DNA from: Chrysochromulina parva
Lineage: Eukaryota > Haptophyta > Prymnesiales > Chrysochromulinaceae
Length of the DNA stretch: 11,821 nt
NCBI GenBank assembly: GCA_002887195.1
Contig: PJAB01001861.1
Span: 1 to 11,821 of the forward strand
Direction: 5' to 3'
Shown here: positions 1 to 7,555 of the stretch, piece after piece
Numbering within the stretch: the first letter of the stretch is position 1
Layout of the letters: each line of letters begins with the position of its first letter
The notes under the pieces: model-generated
The model's input: the letters and a program-made list of their open reading frames with translations, nothing else
Database searches by the model: none
Told to the model about the DNA's origin: nothing
Translations under genes and position numbers: made by a program

Positions 1-335
1 GGTACCCTTGCATTATGTGCATTATTTGACCGCCTTGCTGCCGCCTAGTTCGTAATCAAGTTGCCCCACGAGGGAACGCGCCCCCCCGTCGGTCCGCGAC
101 TAGTGGTGCCTACCCATTGCGATTGCCTTGCCAATTTGCAATGGCCAATTGGACGCTGCCGAATCAGGATGCAGGAAGCTCACTGCGATCTCTGTTGGGC
201 AATGCCCCTCATGCGCGCGCTCGACACCGTTACGCAACACTGACGCGACAGCGCCCGGCTTGAAGAGTCACACGCGGACAGGGCGACCTCGCCCCTACCG
301 TACCTAAACCATTCCAATCTGTGCAACGAAACGTA
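1..335. other. Intergenic stretch, no gene supported
   Basis: I see no convincing coding region here on either strand. The open frames are short, have no recognisable motif, and the longest plus-strand one begins at a TTG rather than an ATG. The stretch lies downstream of the COX19 stop codon and should hold its 3' untranslated region and polyadenylation site, but I see no clear AATAAA-like signal. The window starts exactly at a GGTACC hexamer, which may be chance. Confidence 0.5.
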
Positions 336-762
336 TCACCTACCTGGTTCACGTAGCCCAGCAAGAAAGCCTCGACGTCGCTGCTCGGTCGATGGCGATG
401 TGTCCGGCGCCTCCGGGCTCGGAGCGGCGGACCTGCGGAAGCCAAGCTTTTCGAGCTGCTCTTTGGCCATGAGCTCTCTGTGGGCGCGTGAAGCGAACGA
501 GCAACGCGTAAGAGGTGGAAGCGAGGCCATGCGTGCCCACGTATTCACGTGCTGGCGCTCACGTGTCCATGCGGCACTGGAGGTACGCTGCTGAGAGAAT
601 GCGGCAAGCTTCGGATTGCGCTTGCATGCCGTTATCCTTCAAGCACGCCATGTACGCCTTCTTGGGCTCGGAGCATTCGCCAAAGTGGTCGAGAGGGAAG
701 CTACCCTTGTCAGGCGGCTTCGGCGGTAGGCCTCGAGCTGGCACGGACGCATGAGAGGCCAT
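336..762 (-). CDS. COX19: COX19-like cytochrome c oxidase assembly factor (two exons)
   Basis: COX19 is a small intermembrane-space protein of mitochondria needed for assembly of cytochrome c oxidase, linked to copper delivery and imported through the Mia40 disulfide relay. Exons are 762-563 and 477-336, giving 113 residues after splicing. Residues 16-28 carry the family signature PPDKGSFPLDHFG. A twin CX9C motif follows (C30-x9-C40 and C53-x9-C63), ending in YLQCRMD. After the splice the protein continues ELMAKEQLEKLGF, matching the conserved end of the family (LM..E.L..LGF). The family is usually about 90 residues; the extra tail (about 33 residues, Ser/Pro/Arg-rich) is not conserved and may be species-specific. 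A CAG/GTAGGT donor-like site near 343 leaves open a further exon. The ATG at 762 places the start as in known COX19 proteins. A TATA box lies upstream. Identity is well supported; the exact C terminus is less certain. Confidence 0.9.
478..562 (-). other. Spliceosomal intron of COX19 (85 nt)
   Basis: Donor GTGAGC follows ATGGACAC, and the acceptor is CACAG before AGAGCTCATG. Splicing joins a split Thr codon (AC plus A) and restores the conserved CRMD-x-x-LM segment; without splicing the frame stops at once. The intron has no tandem repeat and no direct repeat across its two splice sites, unlike the helicase introns in the same window. Confidence 0.88.
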
Positions 763-847
763 GTCCGTGCGGTCGTCGAGGCGAAGTCACGTGTTGACCG
801 AGTTCGATCTCTCCGATTCGGCGTTCGCATTTCGCGCGCCGCTGACC

Positions 848-854
848 TTTTATA
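848..854 (-). promoter_or_regulatory. TATA box of COX19
   Basis: TATAAAA (followed by GG) reads on the minus strand about 90 nt before the COX19 ATG, so transcription would start near 820-825 and leave a 5' untranslated region of about 60 nt. It lies about 20 nt past the stop codon of the upstream gene, so the COX19 promoter must overlap that gene's 3' untranslated region. It is the only clear TATA box I noticed beside a gene start here. A CACGTG hexamer sits at 787-792 between the TATA box and the ATG; its role is unknown. Confidence 0.65.
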
Positions 855-872
855 ATCGCGTGAACAATACGC

Positions 873-1402
873 CTATCCGAACCAATGCGCGGCACTGTTT
901 GCGTCGGCGGCAGGCGAAGGACGCACGGTCGGCAGGTACCACGGGTCTTGCAGGTCTGACTGACAACATCCCGCACCGCCTCGTCCGCCACCATCCTCGT
1001 GTACATGCCACAGGTCGGCACCGCGCTCGTCATGGCGCTCGTTCAGCTGCATCTCCGTCGACGCCTGCTCACCGAGCTGCGAACGGCGCTCGTCCGCAGC
1101 GCGCGGACGCGCCGTCCTGGGCTTAAGCGCCGTATTGGGCGCCTGCCTCAGCGCTCCTGGAGGCCCCGGGACAATCATGCGAGGGCGCTCTCCCGGCGCG
1201 CGCGCTGGCAGCGGCGGGCGGGGCGGCGCGTGCTTGAGCGCGAGTGCAGACGCCGCGGGCAGCCGCCCGAACGTCGAACGCCACATCCGTCGGAGCTCAG
1301 CCTTGGTCTGCACGACCTTCACAGCGTTCTCGACCCAGCTGAGGCCCTCCTCCTGTGGGAATTGCTCGTAGAGGACGTCGAGGATGATGTCCAGCAGCGA
1401 TC

Positions 1403-1436
<34 letters not shown>

Positions 1437-2393
1437 GGGGTACTGCTGCTGCGGCGGCGGCGACAGCTGCGTTGCAAACGGCGGCTTCTGCGGTGGTGGC
1501 TGCTGCGCGGTCATTGGCGCTGTCAAGCGCGCGTCCCGTGAAGAAGTCTGTGAAGAAGCCTCTGCCTCCGGGGTGGCGGCCGCGCCAGACTCGGGAGGCT
1601 CGAAGATGCCATTCGCGTCGGCGGCCATCTCCCTGACAGCGTGCTCCGCCGCCTCAATCTCGTCATCGAGCTCGTCGAGCCACGCAAGCGCACGTGTCAC
1701 CTCCTGCGGAGTGAGAGCTGGCGCATCGTCGCGTCGGCGTTCGGCATGGAGCTGCGCGAGCGCGCGCTCCTTGGCGTCTATGGCGGCCTCGCGTTCGCGC
1801 CGCAGCTCCTCCATCGCGTCCAGCCACGTCGCCTCCCGCTCGGCGAGATCCTCGACCTCCGCTGCGAGATCCGCCTGCCACTTGAGAGTCCGGCGCGCCT
1901 GCGAGATGAGCGCCTTGAGCTCGTCGCACACCTCCCACGGCGTCGGCCGCGCGAGGGCCTCGACCAGGTCGACGGTCCGTACGCCGTTGACGACGCTCGG
2001 GTAGTGCACCACGGTCAGCACGGCGTCCGGGTGCGCGGCCTCATACACCTCGCGGAGCACGTGGCTTTCACGGCGAGGCACGTGCCAGCAGACGCCAGCG
2101 GCCATCAACTCGGCGAGGTTGGCGTACCAATCTGTGTGAAGGCGCTCGAGCATGCGCTCGCGAATGGCGGCGTGACCCTCATCGAAGGGCGGTGGCGCCT
2201 CGCCGGCGGCGGCGATGCGAGCCGCATCCGGTGTCAGCGAGAGTGCCGCAAGATCAATCAAGAGCGCCGGGGGCTCCAAACGATCATCGGCAGCGTCCGC
2301 GGTGGCATCGCCAATCACGGTGGGCGCCACGAAGGCATCTTCGTCCGGCGCGAGCGGCGCGAGCTCAAAGTTGTCGTCGTCCCACCCCGACAT
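873..2393 (-). CDS. Unrecognised polyglutamine and coiled-coil protein, 506 residues
   Basis: I do not recognise the family. The frame opens with a real ATG and is uninterrupted. Residues 1-25 are acidic. Residues about 75-150 look folded and contain a WHVPRRESHVLREVYEAAHP segment and a Tyr-Pro-Ser-Val-Val-Asn-Gly-Val motif. Residues about 155-260 are charged and helical, probably coiled coil. Residues 285-330 are Pro/Gln-rich and end in eleven glutamines (320-330). A hydrophobic helical block follows (about 332-378), then a Pro/Arg-rich tail. High third-position GC supports the frame up to about position 1025. Beyond that the bias weakens and another minus-strand frame looks equally coding-like, so the last 45-50 residues are doubtful. 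It is transcribed in the same direction as COX19 and divergently from the MYB-CC gene. A nuclear or scaffolding role is only a guess from the low-complexity makeup. Confidence 0.65.
1404..1436 (-). repeat. CAG trinucleotide tract encoding polyglutamine
   Basis: Eleven codons, ten CAG and one CAA on the minus strand, form an in-frame polyglutamine run inside the 506-residue protein. Further CAG codons lie just beyond (QQQYP before the run). The single CAA interruption may limit slippage. Length polymorphism between strains would be expected. Confidence 0.9.
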
Positions 2394-3042
2394 GGACTGG
2401 TGTCGAGGACAGTCGTGTGAACGATACCTTACCGAAACTGCACACGGTTTCGTGCAACTCTTCTACCCGCGGGAATCGAGGCGCGAGGCACGCTCGGCGT
2501 GCTCAGCGTCCAGCAACGAGAGATGTGCCGACCGGTCGAGGCAGACGCACACGCGGCTCCCTTGGCCTTGCGCGGCTCAAGTCCTCACCGCTCACGAGGT
2601 GGGAGGTGTCAACGTTAGATCGTCAGTCCACTGCCCACGTGCCCAGCATCCCGTTGTCCCCGAGCGGCGGCGATATTTAGCGACGGCCTCGCCGCGGAGA
2701 TCCGCTATCGATGTGAAAAGGAAAGTCTCCCTTTTAAAATGCGTTTTCCCAGGACGTATCGAGATGAAAAATTCAATCAAAAAAGAGGAATTTCCGACGC
2801 GACACGTGTGATCAAACGCATCAACGGAGCCGAGATCACAGGGGAGGTCTTATGCGCTTTTTCCGTTCCGTCAATTGTGTGTCGGATGCGAGCTGAATGG
2901 TCTCTGAATCTGCACCTTTGCTTTGGGTACGCATGACCTCTGGCCTTGTTTCCCTCGTCCAGCGCGCCTGATCGACCCTCGGAAGCTCACACGTGCCTGT
3001 GCTCGCCTCACCCTGCGTCGCAGGTCCACCCTGCGCGCACCC
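2394..3042. promoter_or_regulatory. Divergent intergenic region between the polyQ gene and the MYB-CC gene
   Basis: These 649 bp separate two divergently transcribed genes and should hold both promoters. The part from about 2690 to 2890 is visibly richer in A and T than its surroundings. It includes a TTTTAAAAGG run on the minus strand near 2730 that resembles a weak TATA element for the polyQ gene, although it is about 340 nt from that start codon. CACGTG hexamers occur near 2636 and 2803. I found no GNATATNC site, the motif bound by PHR1/PSR1-type factors, so there is no sign of autoregulation. The MYB-CC reading frame is open upstream to a TTG at 2923, but without an ATG, so that part is treated as untranslated. 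Confidence 0.4.
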
Positions 3043-4668
3043 ATGCACGACGGGATGAGCTCCATTGCTGAGGCACCCCGAGGAAACCTCCGACCCAACT
3101 ATTCCTATGGCTCACTCGCGGCTGCTGAGCAGCTTGAGGCGCTCATGCGCCACCCTCCGCCACCCGCCGTGGACTCACTCGCAAGCCGGCGCGCGCATGC
3201 GATGTACGGCGCATCGCACATCAGCAGCGGCATGTGTAGCCTGGGCCAGTTCGGCTCGGCGCCCACTCATGAGCCGACTTTCAGTGGGCCCGGCAGCGAC
3301 GCGAGCGGGTTTATGGGCGGCCTGGACCGCATGGACTTTTCGCAGGCCTATGGCGGCAACATGGGCGGCAACATGGGAGGCGGCCTCATGCGCGGCGGCT
3401 TCAGTGAGTCGGCCTCCGGCGGCATGCCGATGTCATCGTCGATGCAACAGCACCATGCGAGCCTCGCCGCGGCATCGGCGCTGGGCGCCGGTGGCGGCTA
3501 TTACACCGCGAGCCGCGGCAGCTGCATCGAAGACGACGGCGCCACGCGCTCCTCGCTCTCCATGATGCACAGCGCAGGCGCAGCGGTTCGCGGCATCCAG
3601 CCTACGCCGGGCCTAGCGTCCATGGCGCAGGCGCCGGCGATGGCGAGCGCCTACGGCGGCTACGGCGGCGGCGGCGGCTACTTTGGGGTGGGCTCGGCTC
3701 CCGGCCCGGTCCTGAGTGACTCGGTCTCGCCCACACACATGGGCGGCATGGGCGGCATGGGTAGCATGGGCGGCGGCTCGCCACAGGGCGATGGTTCGGC
3801 TGGTCAGAAGCGGCGTTTCGTGTGGACCCCCGAGCTTCACCAGCGCTTCGAAGCCGCCGTCAATGCGCTCGGCCTCGACATTGCGAAGCCGAAGACCATC
3901 CTCAAGCTGATGAACGTCGACGGGCTCACCAAGGCCAACATCAAGTCGCATCTCCAAAAGTACCGGTGCATGATGGCCAAACGGTCGACGGACTCGGGAG
4001 GCAAGGGCGGCGAGGGCTCGAGCGGCTCTTACACGGGCCTCGTCCCATCCAAGCCGGGGAGCGCCAACGGCAGCGTCGACTCGCGCTCGACGGCGGCTCT
4101 CGAGTCCGAGGGCTTCGGATCGATGGGAGAGTCGACTGAGGAGGACCCTGCCGCGCAGCTCGACCTCGAAGGGTCGAAGACGTCTCTACATAAGAACCTT
4201 GAGGTACAGGAGATGACGCTGCAGGTACAAATGGAGCTCCAGAGAGAGCTCTCGCGCCAGCTCGAGCTGCAGAAGAAGCTGCAGGCCGAGATGGAGAGCC
4301 TGATCGCTGCCAACGTGGAGGTGAACACCAACACCAAGATGGGCTCCATCCTGTCGCTCAAGGCCAAGCTGCAGAAGGATCTCAAGGACCACCTTCGCAT
4401 GCAGCATCAGCTCCTCGAGCAGCTAAATAGCGTGGTGCTGCCTGCCGTCGAGCGGCTCGACACACAAGAGTCCGATGACAGCACCACTGCCACCGCGTCC
4501 GCGTACGCTGATGCCGAGAAGAAGCGTGCGAACGTGTCGTCGGCGCCTGCCGTGTCGGCGTGCAAGAATAGTAGCCTCTCCTCTGATGACGGCGACGATG
4601 ACGAGGACGAAGAGGACGATGAGGACGATGAGGAGGAGACGCCCTCGAAGCGCCCCAAGGCGACGTGA
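3043..4668 (+). CDS. MYB-CC (GARP) transcription factor, PHR1/PSR1-like
   Basis: A probable DNA-binding transcription factor of the GARP/G2-like MYB-CC class, whose best-known members (plant PHR1, Chlamydomonas PSR1) control phosphate-starvation genes. It is 541 residues with no intron. Residues 1-255 are low-complexity Gly/Met/Ser/Ala-rich, with MGG repeats (nt 3739-3774). Residues 257-312 form the single MYB-like GARP domain, starting RRFVWTPELHQRFEAAV and ending SHLQKYR (302-308), the GARP version of the third helix. A coiled coil at about 387-465 includes VQMELQRELSRQLELQ; LSRQLE (403-408) lines up with the LHEQLE motif of MYB-CC proteins. The tail (514-541) is strongly acidic and ends in TPSKRPK, a possible nuclear signal. 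The start is the first in-frame ATG; another lies four codons on. Class assignment is confident; a phosphate role is inferred from the family, since other GARP groups regulate different processes. Confidence 0.88.
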   Translation: MHDGMSSIAEAPRGNLRPNYSYGSLAAAEQLEALMRHPPPPAVDSLASRRAHAMYGASHISSGMCSLGQFGSAPTHEPTFSGPGSDASGFMGGLDRMDFSQAYGGNMGGNMGGGLMRGGFSESASGGMPMSSSMQQHHASLAAASALGAGGGYYTASRGSCIEDDGATRSSLSMMHSAGAAVRGIQPTPGLASMAQAPAMASAYGGYGGGGGYFGVGSAPGPVLSDSVSPTHMGGMGGMGSMGGGSPQGDGSAGQKRRFVWTPELHQRFEAAVNALGLDIAKPKTILKLMNVDGLTKANIKSHLQKYRCMMAKRSTDSGGKGGEGSSGSYTGLVPSKPGSANGSVDSRSTAALESEGFGSMGESTEEDPAAQLDLEGSKTSLHKNLEVQEMTLQVQMELQRELSRQLELQKKLQAEMESLIAANVEVNTNTKMGSILSLKAKLQKDLKDHLRMQHQLLEQLNSVVLPAVERLDTQESDDSTTATASAYADAEKKRANVSSAPAVSACKNSSLSSDDGDDDEDEEDDEDDEEETPSKRPKAT

Positions 4669-4670
4669 GC

Positions 4671-4753
4671 AGAGACATCTATTGACGGCCGTGGCGTGCA
4701 ATATAGTCGTCAGTGGACGCCTAGAGACATCTATTGACGGCCGTGGCGTGCAA
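4671..4753. repeat. 31-bp perfect direct duplication in the 3' region of the MYB-CC gene
   Basis: Two identical 31-bp copies, at 4671-4701 and 4723-4753, start with AGAGACATCTATTGACGG and end with GGCGTGCAA. They are offset by 52 bp. The first begins two bases after the MYB-CC stop codon. No coding function is visible; both copies would lie in the 3' untranslated region of the transcript. Confidence 0.9.
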
Positions 4754-4977
4754 GATGGATCCGAACGGCGAGCCACCGCCGGCTGGCACGCACGCAGAGT
4801 ATGTGGCTTCAATCAACCGAAATCAGGGTGCGCACGGGAGCGTGTGGTTACTTCAGGGTGCCCCACGGCCGACCGGGCCGCACGCGCGTCAAGTGCGAAC
4901 CTTCACAAGTGGACACAGGACGCGTGCCGCGAGGAGAGAGTGACGTACGCGACGGGCGACATACATGCTACGGATGT

Positions 4978-5066
4978 GGAGAGAGAGACCACATGAGAGA
5001 GAGAGACCACAGATGCATGTGCACAGAGAGAGCGATAGCCGCGAGAGACGACAGATGCACACAGAG
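4978..5066. repeat. GA-rich degenerate repeat patch
   Basis: Imperfect copies of GAGAGAGACCACA (about 20 bp apart) are followed by two copies of an ACAGATGCA-rich unit with CACAGAGAG. The patch is purine-biased on the plus strand and lies between convergent genes. It looks like local slippage or duplication rather than a mobile element. Confidence 0.65.
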
Positions 5067-5751
5067 CGTCGTGTCGTTTCCGTGGTCGTGGCGCGAGTGC
5101 AAGTATACACGGTGCTGTGGGCATGCCGGTGTGGAAAGACGTGGTGGTGTCAGTTCCGTTGCGCGCCCTCATGAGTGATGAGACCGAGGCATGCGACGGG
5201 CCCGCACATGATGGTTGATGCGGTGCACGGCATGTTCAGATCATGTTGATGATCATGATTGTGCCGGCCTGCGGCTGCACTATTCTTGATTTATTCCCGG
5301 TTTACGCATCCGTAAAACATCGTTTAAAACATCGCATTAGATCGCCCGTCAGATGTCGCTCTTCCCGGATCCCGCCCGGGCCCGCTCTCCCGCTCACGCC
5401 GCCCGGGGCGGGGGCCGTGTCCACGCCCGCCCCTAGCGGCGGGCCGATCGTAGTGCGCCGAGCGGAGCGGACAGCTCCGACACCGCCGCGGCTCATCGGC
5501 ATCGCCGGCATCGCAGCCGTACATTGGCAGCATATCGCGTGTGAAAGACAGGTCGCACATGTGGTGATGGTCCATCGCCGAACCGCATCCTCAAAACGGC
5601 TCAAATGACGAATCCTTCGAAAATGACCGGGCGTAGCAGAACGGAATTGCAATCGAGATACGAGAAACACTACCCCGCATTTGCCACCAAACGGAATCCG
5701 ATCGCGAATCCCGCAAATGATGGACGAGATGTGCGAATCATCTATTTCAAT

Positions 5752-7125
5752 TCAAGGGGGCGCGCACGAGAAGGGGACGACGAAGTTGGCCTTGCGGTGC
5801 TGAGCCATGCAATGCATCGAACAGTAGCGCTTGTCAAACTTCTCGTAGTACTCGTGGTCCGTTGGGAGCGCCTGGGCGAGATGGACCGCCTCTTCATACC
5901 CAGCGTGGCATCCGTTGCACTCCCACACCTTGACCAGCCGAGACGTGCGCTCGGGCGGCCGCCACCAGCTCAGCAGCCGCGACGCGTTGCCCGCGCGCAG
6001 CGCGTCGACGTCCACCTCGCTGAGGTTGGCCCGTCTGAGACGGCCGACGAAGCTTCGGATCACATGGGTCAGGCCGGCTCCGCCAAAAGTGGCGAGTTGC
6101 AGGCGTGAGCTGACCGCATGCGACAGTACCAGCTGCGCCGCATGGCCCGCTGCGGCGAGCGCCGCCACCTCGCGTGCCACCTCGGAGTCCGTCGGCGGAG
6201 GTGCGAGTTCAGCGTCCACGTAGTCGGCACCGGCCACACTCCAGTAGTCGCCAAGCCCGTCGAAGCACAAGGTGACGCCGAGCCGGAGGAGCTGCAGGAG
6301 GGCCTCACGCCGCTCGGACGCGAGCAGGTTCTGCGCATGCGCCACGATGATCGACCCTGCTCTCGCACCCTGAGCTATCAGGCACTGGACGCCCTCCAGC
6401 GCACCCGAACCGTCGCCTGGGCATGCGGGAAGTGGACAAAGGATCGGAGCACCCGTGCGCAACTGCGCACGGCCGAGGGCGCGCAGCGTGGCCGTGCGTG
6501 CCCGTGCGAGCTCGGGCGTGAGCGATGACGCGGCCGCTAGTGCGGGAACCTCGCCCGTCGTCAGTATTCCCGCACGCACTGCCGTCGCAGAGCCGCGCAC
6601 AGCGATGCCAGAGGTGAGCTCGGCAACCAGTCGGTCGGCCATCTCGTCGACCGGTTCGTCTTGTTGCATGGCAGTGTCGGAGACGTCGAGCGGCTGCTCC
6701 TCCGGAGCGCGCATGGCCTCGTCGACACTCACACCGGCCGCCATGATGATGTTGACCTTGGTCAGCTGCGACAGCGAGAGCAGACCCTCGGCGTCTCGTC
6801 CGACAACGGTGCAGTCGACAACGGTGCAGCCGGCAGGGCCAGTCGCATCTCGGAGCGCCGCGAGCTCCTGCATCAAGACATCGACGCCTGGAGAACGCAA
6901 TGCAGCCAAGCAATGCCGCGGCTGGCTGCGGATCTGGTGGAGCCGGCCGAGCGATATGAGATCGTTTGCGAGGGCAGGAGAAGCAGCTTGCTGGAAGCGC
7001 GAGGTGAAGTCAAAGAGCAAGTGCTCGTGCACGAGGATGTCCCCCGTGAGCGAAGCGGTGGCCCCGGTGACGCAGATCGCACGAGGCCTGCTGTCGTCTG
7101 CGTCGCGGCGTGAATCCTCGGCCAT
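5752..7125 (-). CDS. Phosphotriesterase-related (PTER-like) protein with C-terminal FCS-type Cys finger
   Basis: Member of the phosphotriesterase branch of the amidohydrolase superfamily, related to PTER, a metal-dependent hydrolase reported to act on N-acetyltaurine in mammals. It is 457 residues with no intron. Family landmarks: VHEHLLFDF with H33 and H35, VVDCTVVGRD, NIIMAAGVSVD, AGILTTGEVP (Glu in place of the bridging Lys, as in PTER), RAQLRTGAPI, IIVAHAQN (one His ligand), and a closing FGGAGLTHVIRSFVGRLRR segment. Two usual ligands are missing: the His of IHPG is replaced by a CPLPACPG segment, and the Asp of HD is Ala in LSHAVSS. Activity may therefore be lost or changed. Residues 401-445 form an unusual extension with CX2C (C403, C406), then YCSMHCMAQH (C435, C439, H443), resembling FCS-type zinc fingers of plants. 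The ATG at 7125 is used; a GTG three codons upstream is not a likely eukaryotic start. Fold is confident, substrate unknown. Confidence 0.85.
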   Translation of the reverse strand: MAEDSRRDADDSRPRAICVTGATASLTGDILVHEHLLFDFTSRFQQAASPALANDLISLGRLHQIRSQPRHCLAALRSPGVDVLMQELAALRDATGPAGCTVVDCTVVGRDAEGLLSLSQLTKVNIIMAAGVSVDEAMRAPEEQPLDVSDTAMQQDEPVDEMADRLVAELTSGIAVRGSATAVRAGILTTGEVPALAAASSLTPELARARTATLRALGRAQLRTGAPILCPLPACPGDGSGALEGVQCLIAQGARAGSIIVAHAQNLLASERREALLQLLRLGVTLCFDGLGDYWSVAGADYVDAELAPPPTDSEVAREVAALAAAGHAAQLVLSHAVSSRLQLATFGGAGLTHVIRSFVGRLRRANLSEVDVDALRAGNASRLLSWWRPPERTSRLVKVWECNGCHAGYEEAVHLAQALPTDHEYYEKFDKRYCSMHCMAQHRKANFVVPFSCAPP

Positions 7126-7358
7126 TGCGCGCACACTACTTTCAGAGAAGCGCCATGTTGGGCATCCATGAATCCCACACTCATAGTCACACGATGCAGT
7201 ACAGCTCTCGGTCTCGGCCTCGCATCTCTCTGTCAGCTCACAGCGCGCACCAGTAAGCGTGCACAGTCTCAGCGGATGCAGTTCTGGTCGCTGTACTCCG
7301 GTGTCCCGGCTCCGGGGCGGCTCCGGCCCCGGTGTCCATTTACCGGTATCGGTGATCA

Positions 7359-7379
7359 GTACCCCTGGTCCAGGGGTAC
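7359..7379. repeat. Perfect inverted repeat, 10-bp arms around one base
   Basis: GTACCCCTGG, then a central T, then CCAGGGGTAC. It lies about 235 bp upstream of the PTER-like start and about 177 bp downstream of the helicase stop. It could be a binding site for a dimeric protein or a stem in RNA; a one-base loop disfavours a simple hairpin. Confidence 0.8.
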
Positions 7380-7404
7380 CGTATGGTTTTGGTATAGGCC
7401 CGAT

Positions 7405-7442
7405 TCATCATCGAGGACCGCCGAGGACCGCCGAGTCATCAT
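7405..7442. repeat. 10-bp tandem array flanked by 7-bp direct repeats
   Basis: About 2.4 perfect copies of the 10-bp unit CGAGGACCGC (7412-7435) sit exactly between two copies of TCATCAT (7405-7411 and 7436-7442). The design, a 10-bp array between short direct repeats, matches the three helicase introns, but this one is outside any gene. Confidence 0.7.
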
Positions 7443-7555
7443 TACTTCGACAGTGGAACGGTTCAAAAACACCGGTCTCAGGTGGCAGGGGAACCCAGGT
7501 GACAAACACCGGTGCATCCAGATTCGTCTCTTCTTCCCGCTCCGAAATGGGTGTT

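Larger units (their letters stand above)
4669..5751. other. Convergent intergenic region, repeat-bearing, no gene supported
   Basis: This 1083-bp stretch lies between two converging genes and should hold both 3' ends. It contains a 31-bp direct duplication right after the MYB-CC stop, a GA-rich repeat patch (4978-5066), a small AT-richer segment near 5280-5345 with a repeated TAAAACATCG, a very GC-rich segment (about 5360-5470), and an AT-richer end (about 5600-5750). Open frames of 70-125 codons exist on both strands, but they overlap one another and show no motif or consistent codon bias. Confidence 0.5.
7126..7555. other. Intergenic spacer between helicase 3' end and PTER-like gene
   Basis: These 430 bp separate two genes read in the same direction (minus). 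They should hold the helicase 3' untranslated region and the PTER-like promoter. I see no TATA box near the PTER-like start. The spacer carries a perfect 21-bp palindrome and a small 10-bp tandem array between direct repeats, listed separately. Plus-strand open frames here mostly run antisense into the helicase end and show no motif. Confidence 0.5.

Noticed and set aside
1384..2420. Plus-strand frames with polycysteine or polyleucine opposite the polyQ gene
   Set aside because: The poly-Cys and poly-Leu runs are other-frame readings of the CAG tract, and the frames lie antisense to a better supported gene.
2923..3042. Upstream extension of the MYB-CC protein by 40 residues
   Set aside because: The extended frame begins at TTG, not ATG, and I see no acceptor that would join it to an upstream exon. 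The first in-frame ATG is 3043.
5243..5670. Possible small genes in the convergent spacer
   Set aside because: Overlapping frames on both strands, no motif, and mixed base composition. Nothing favours one of them.
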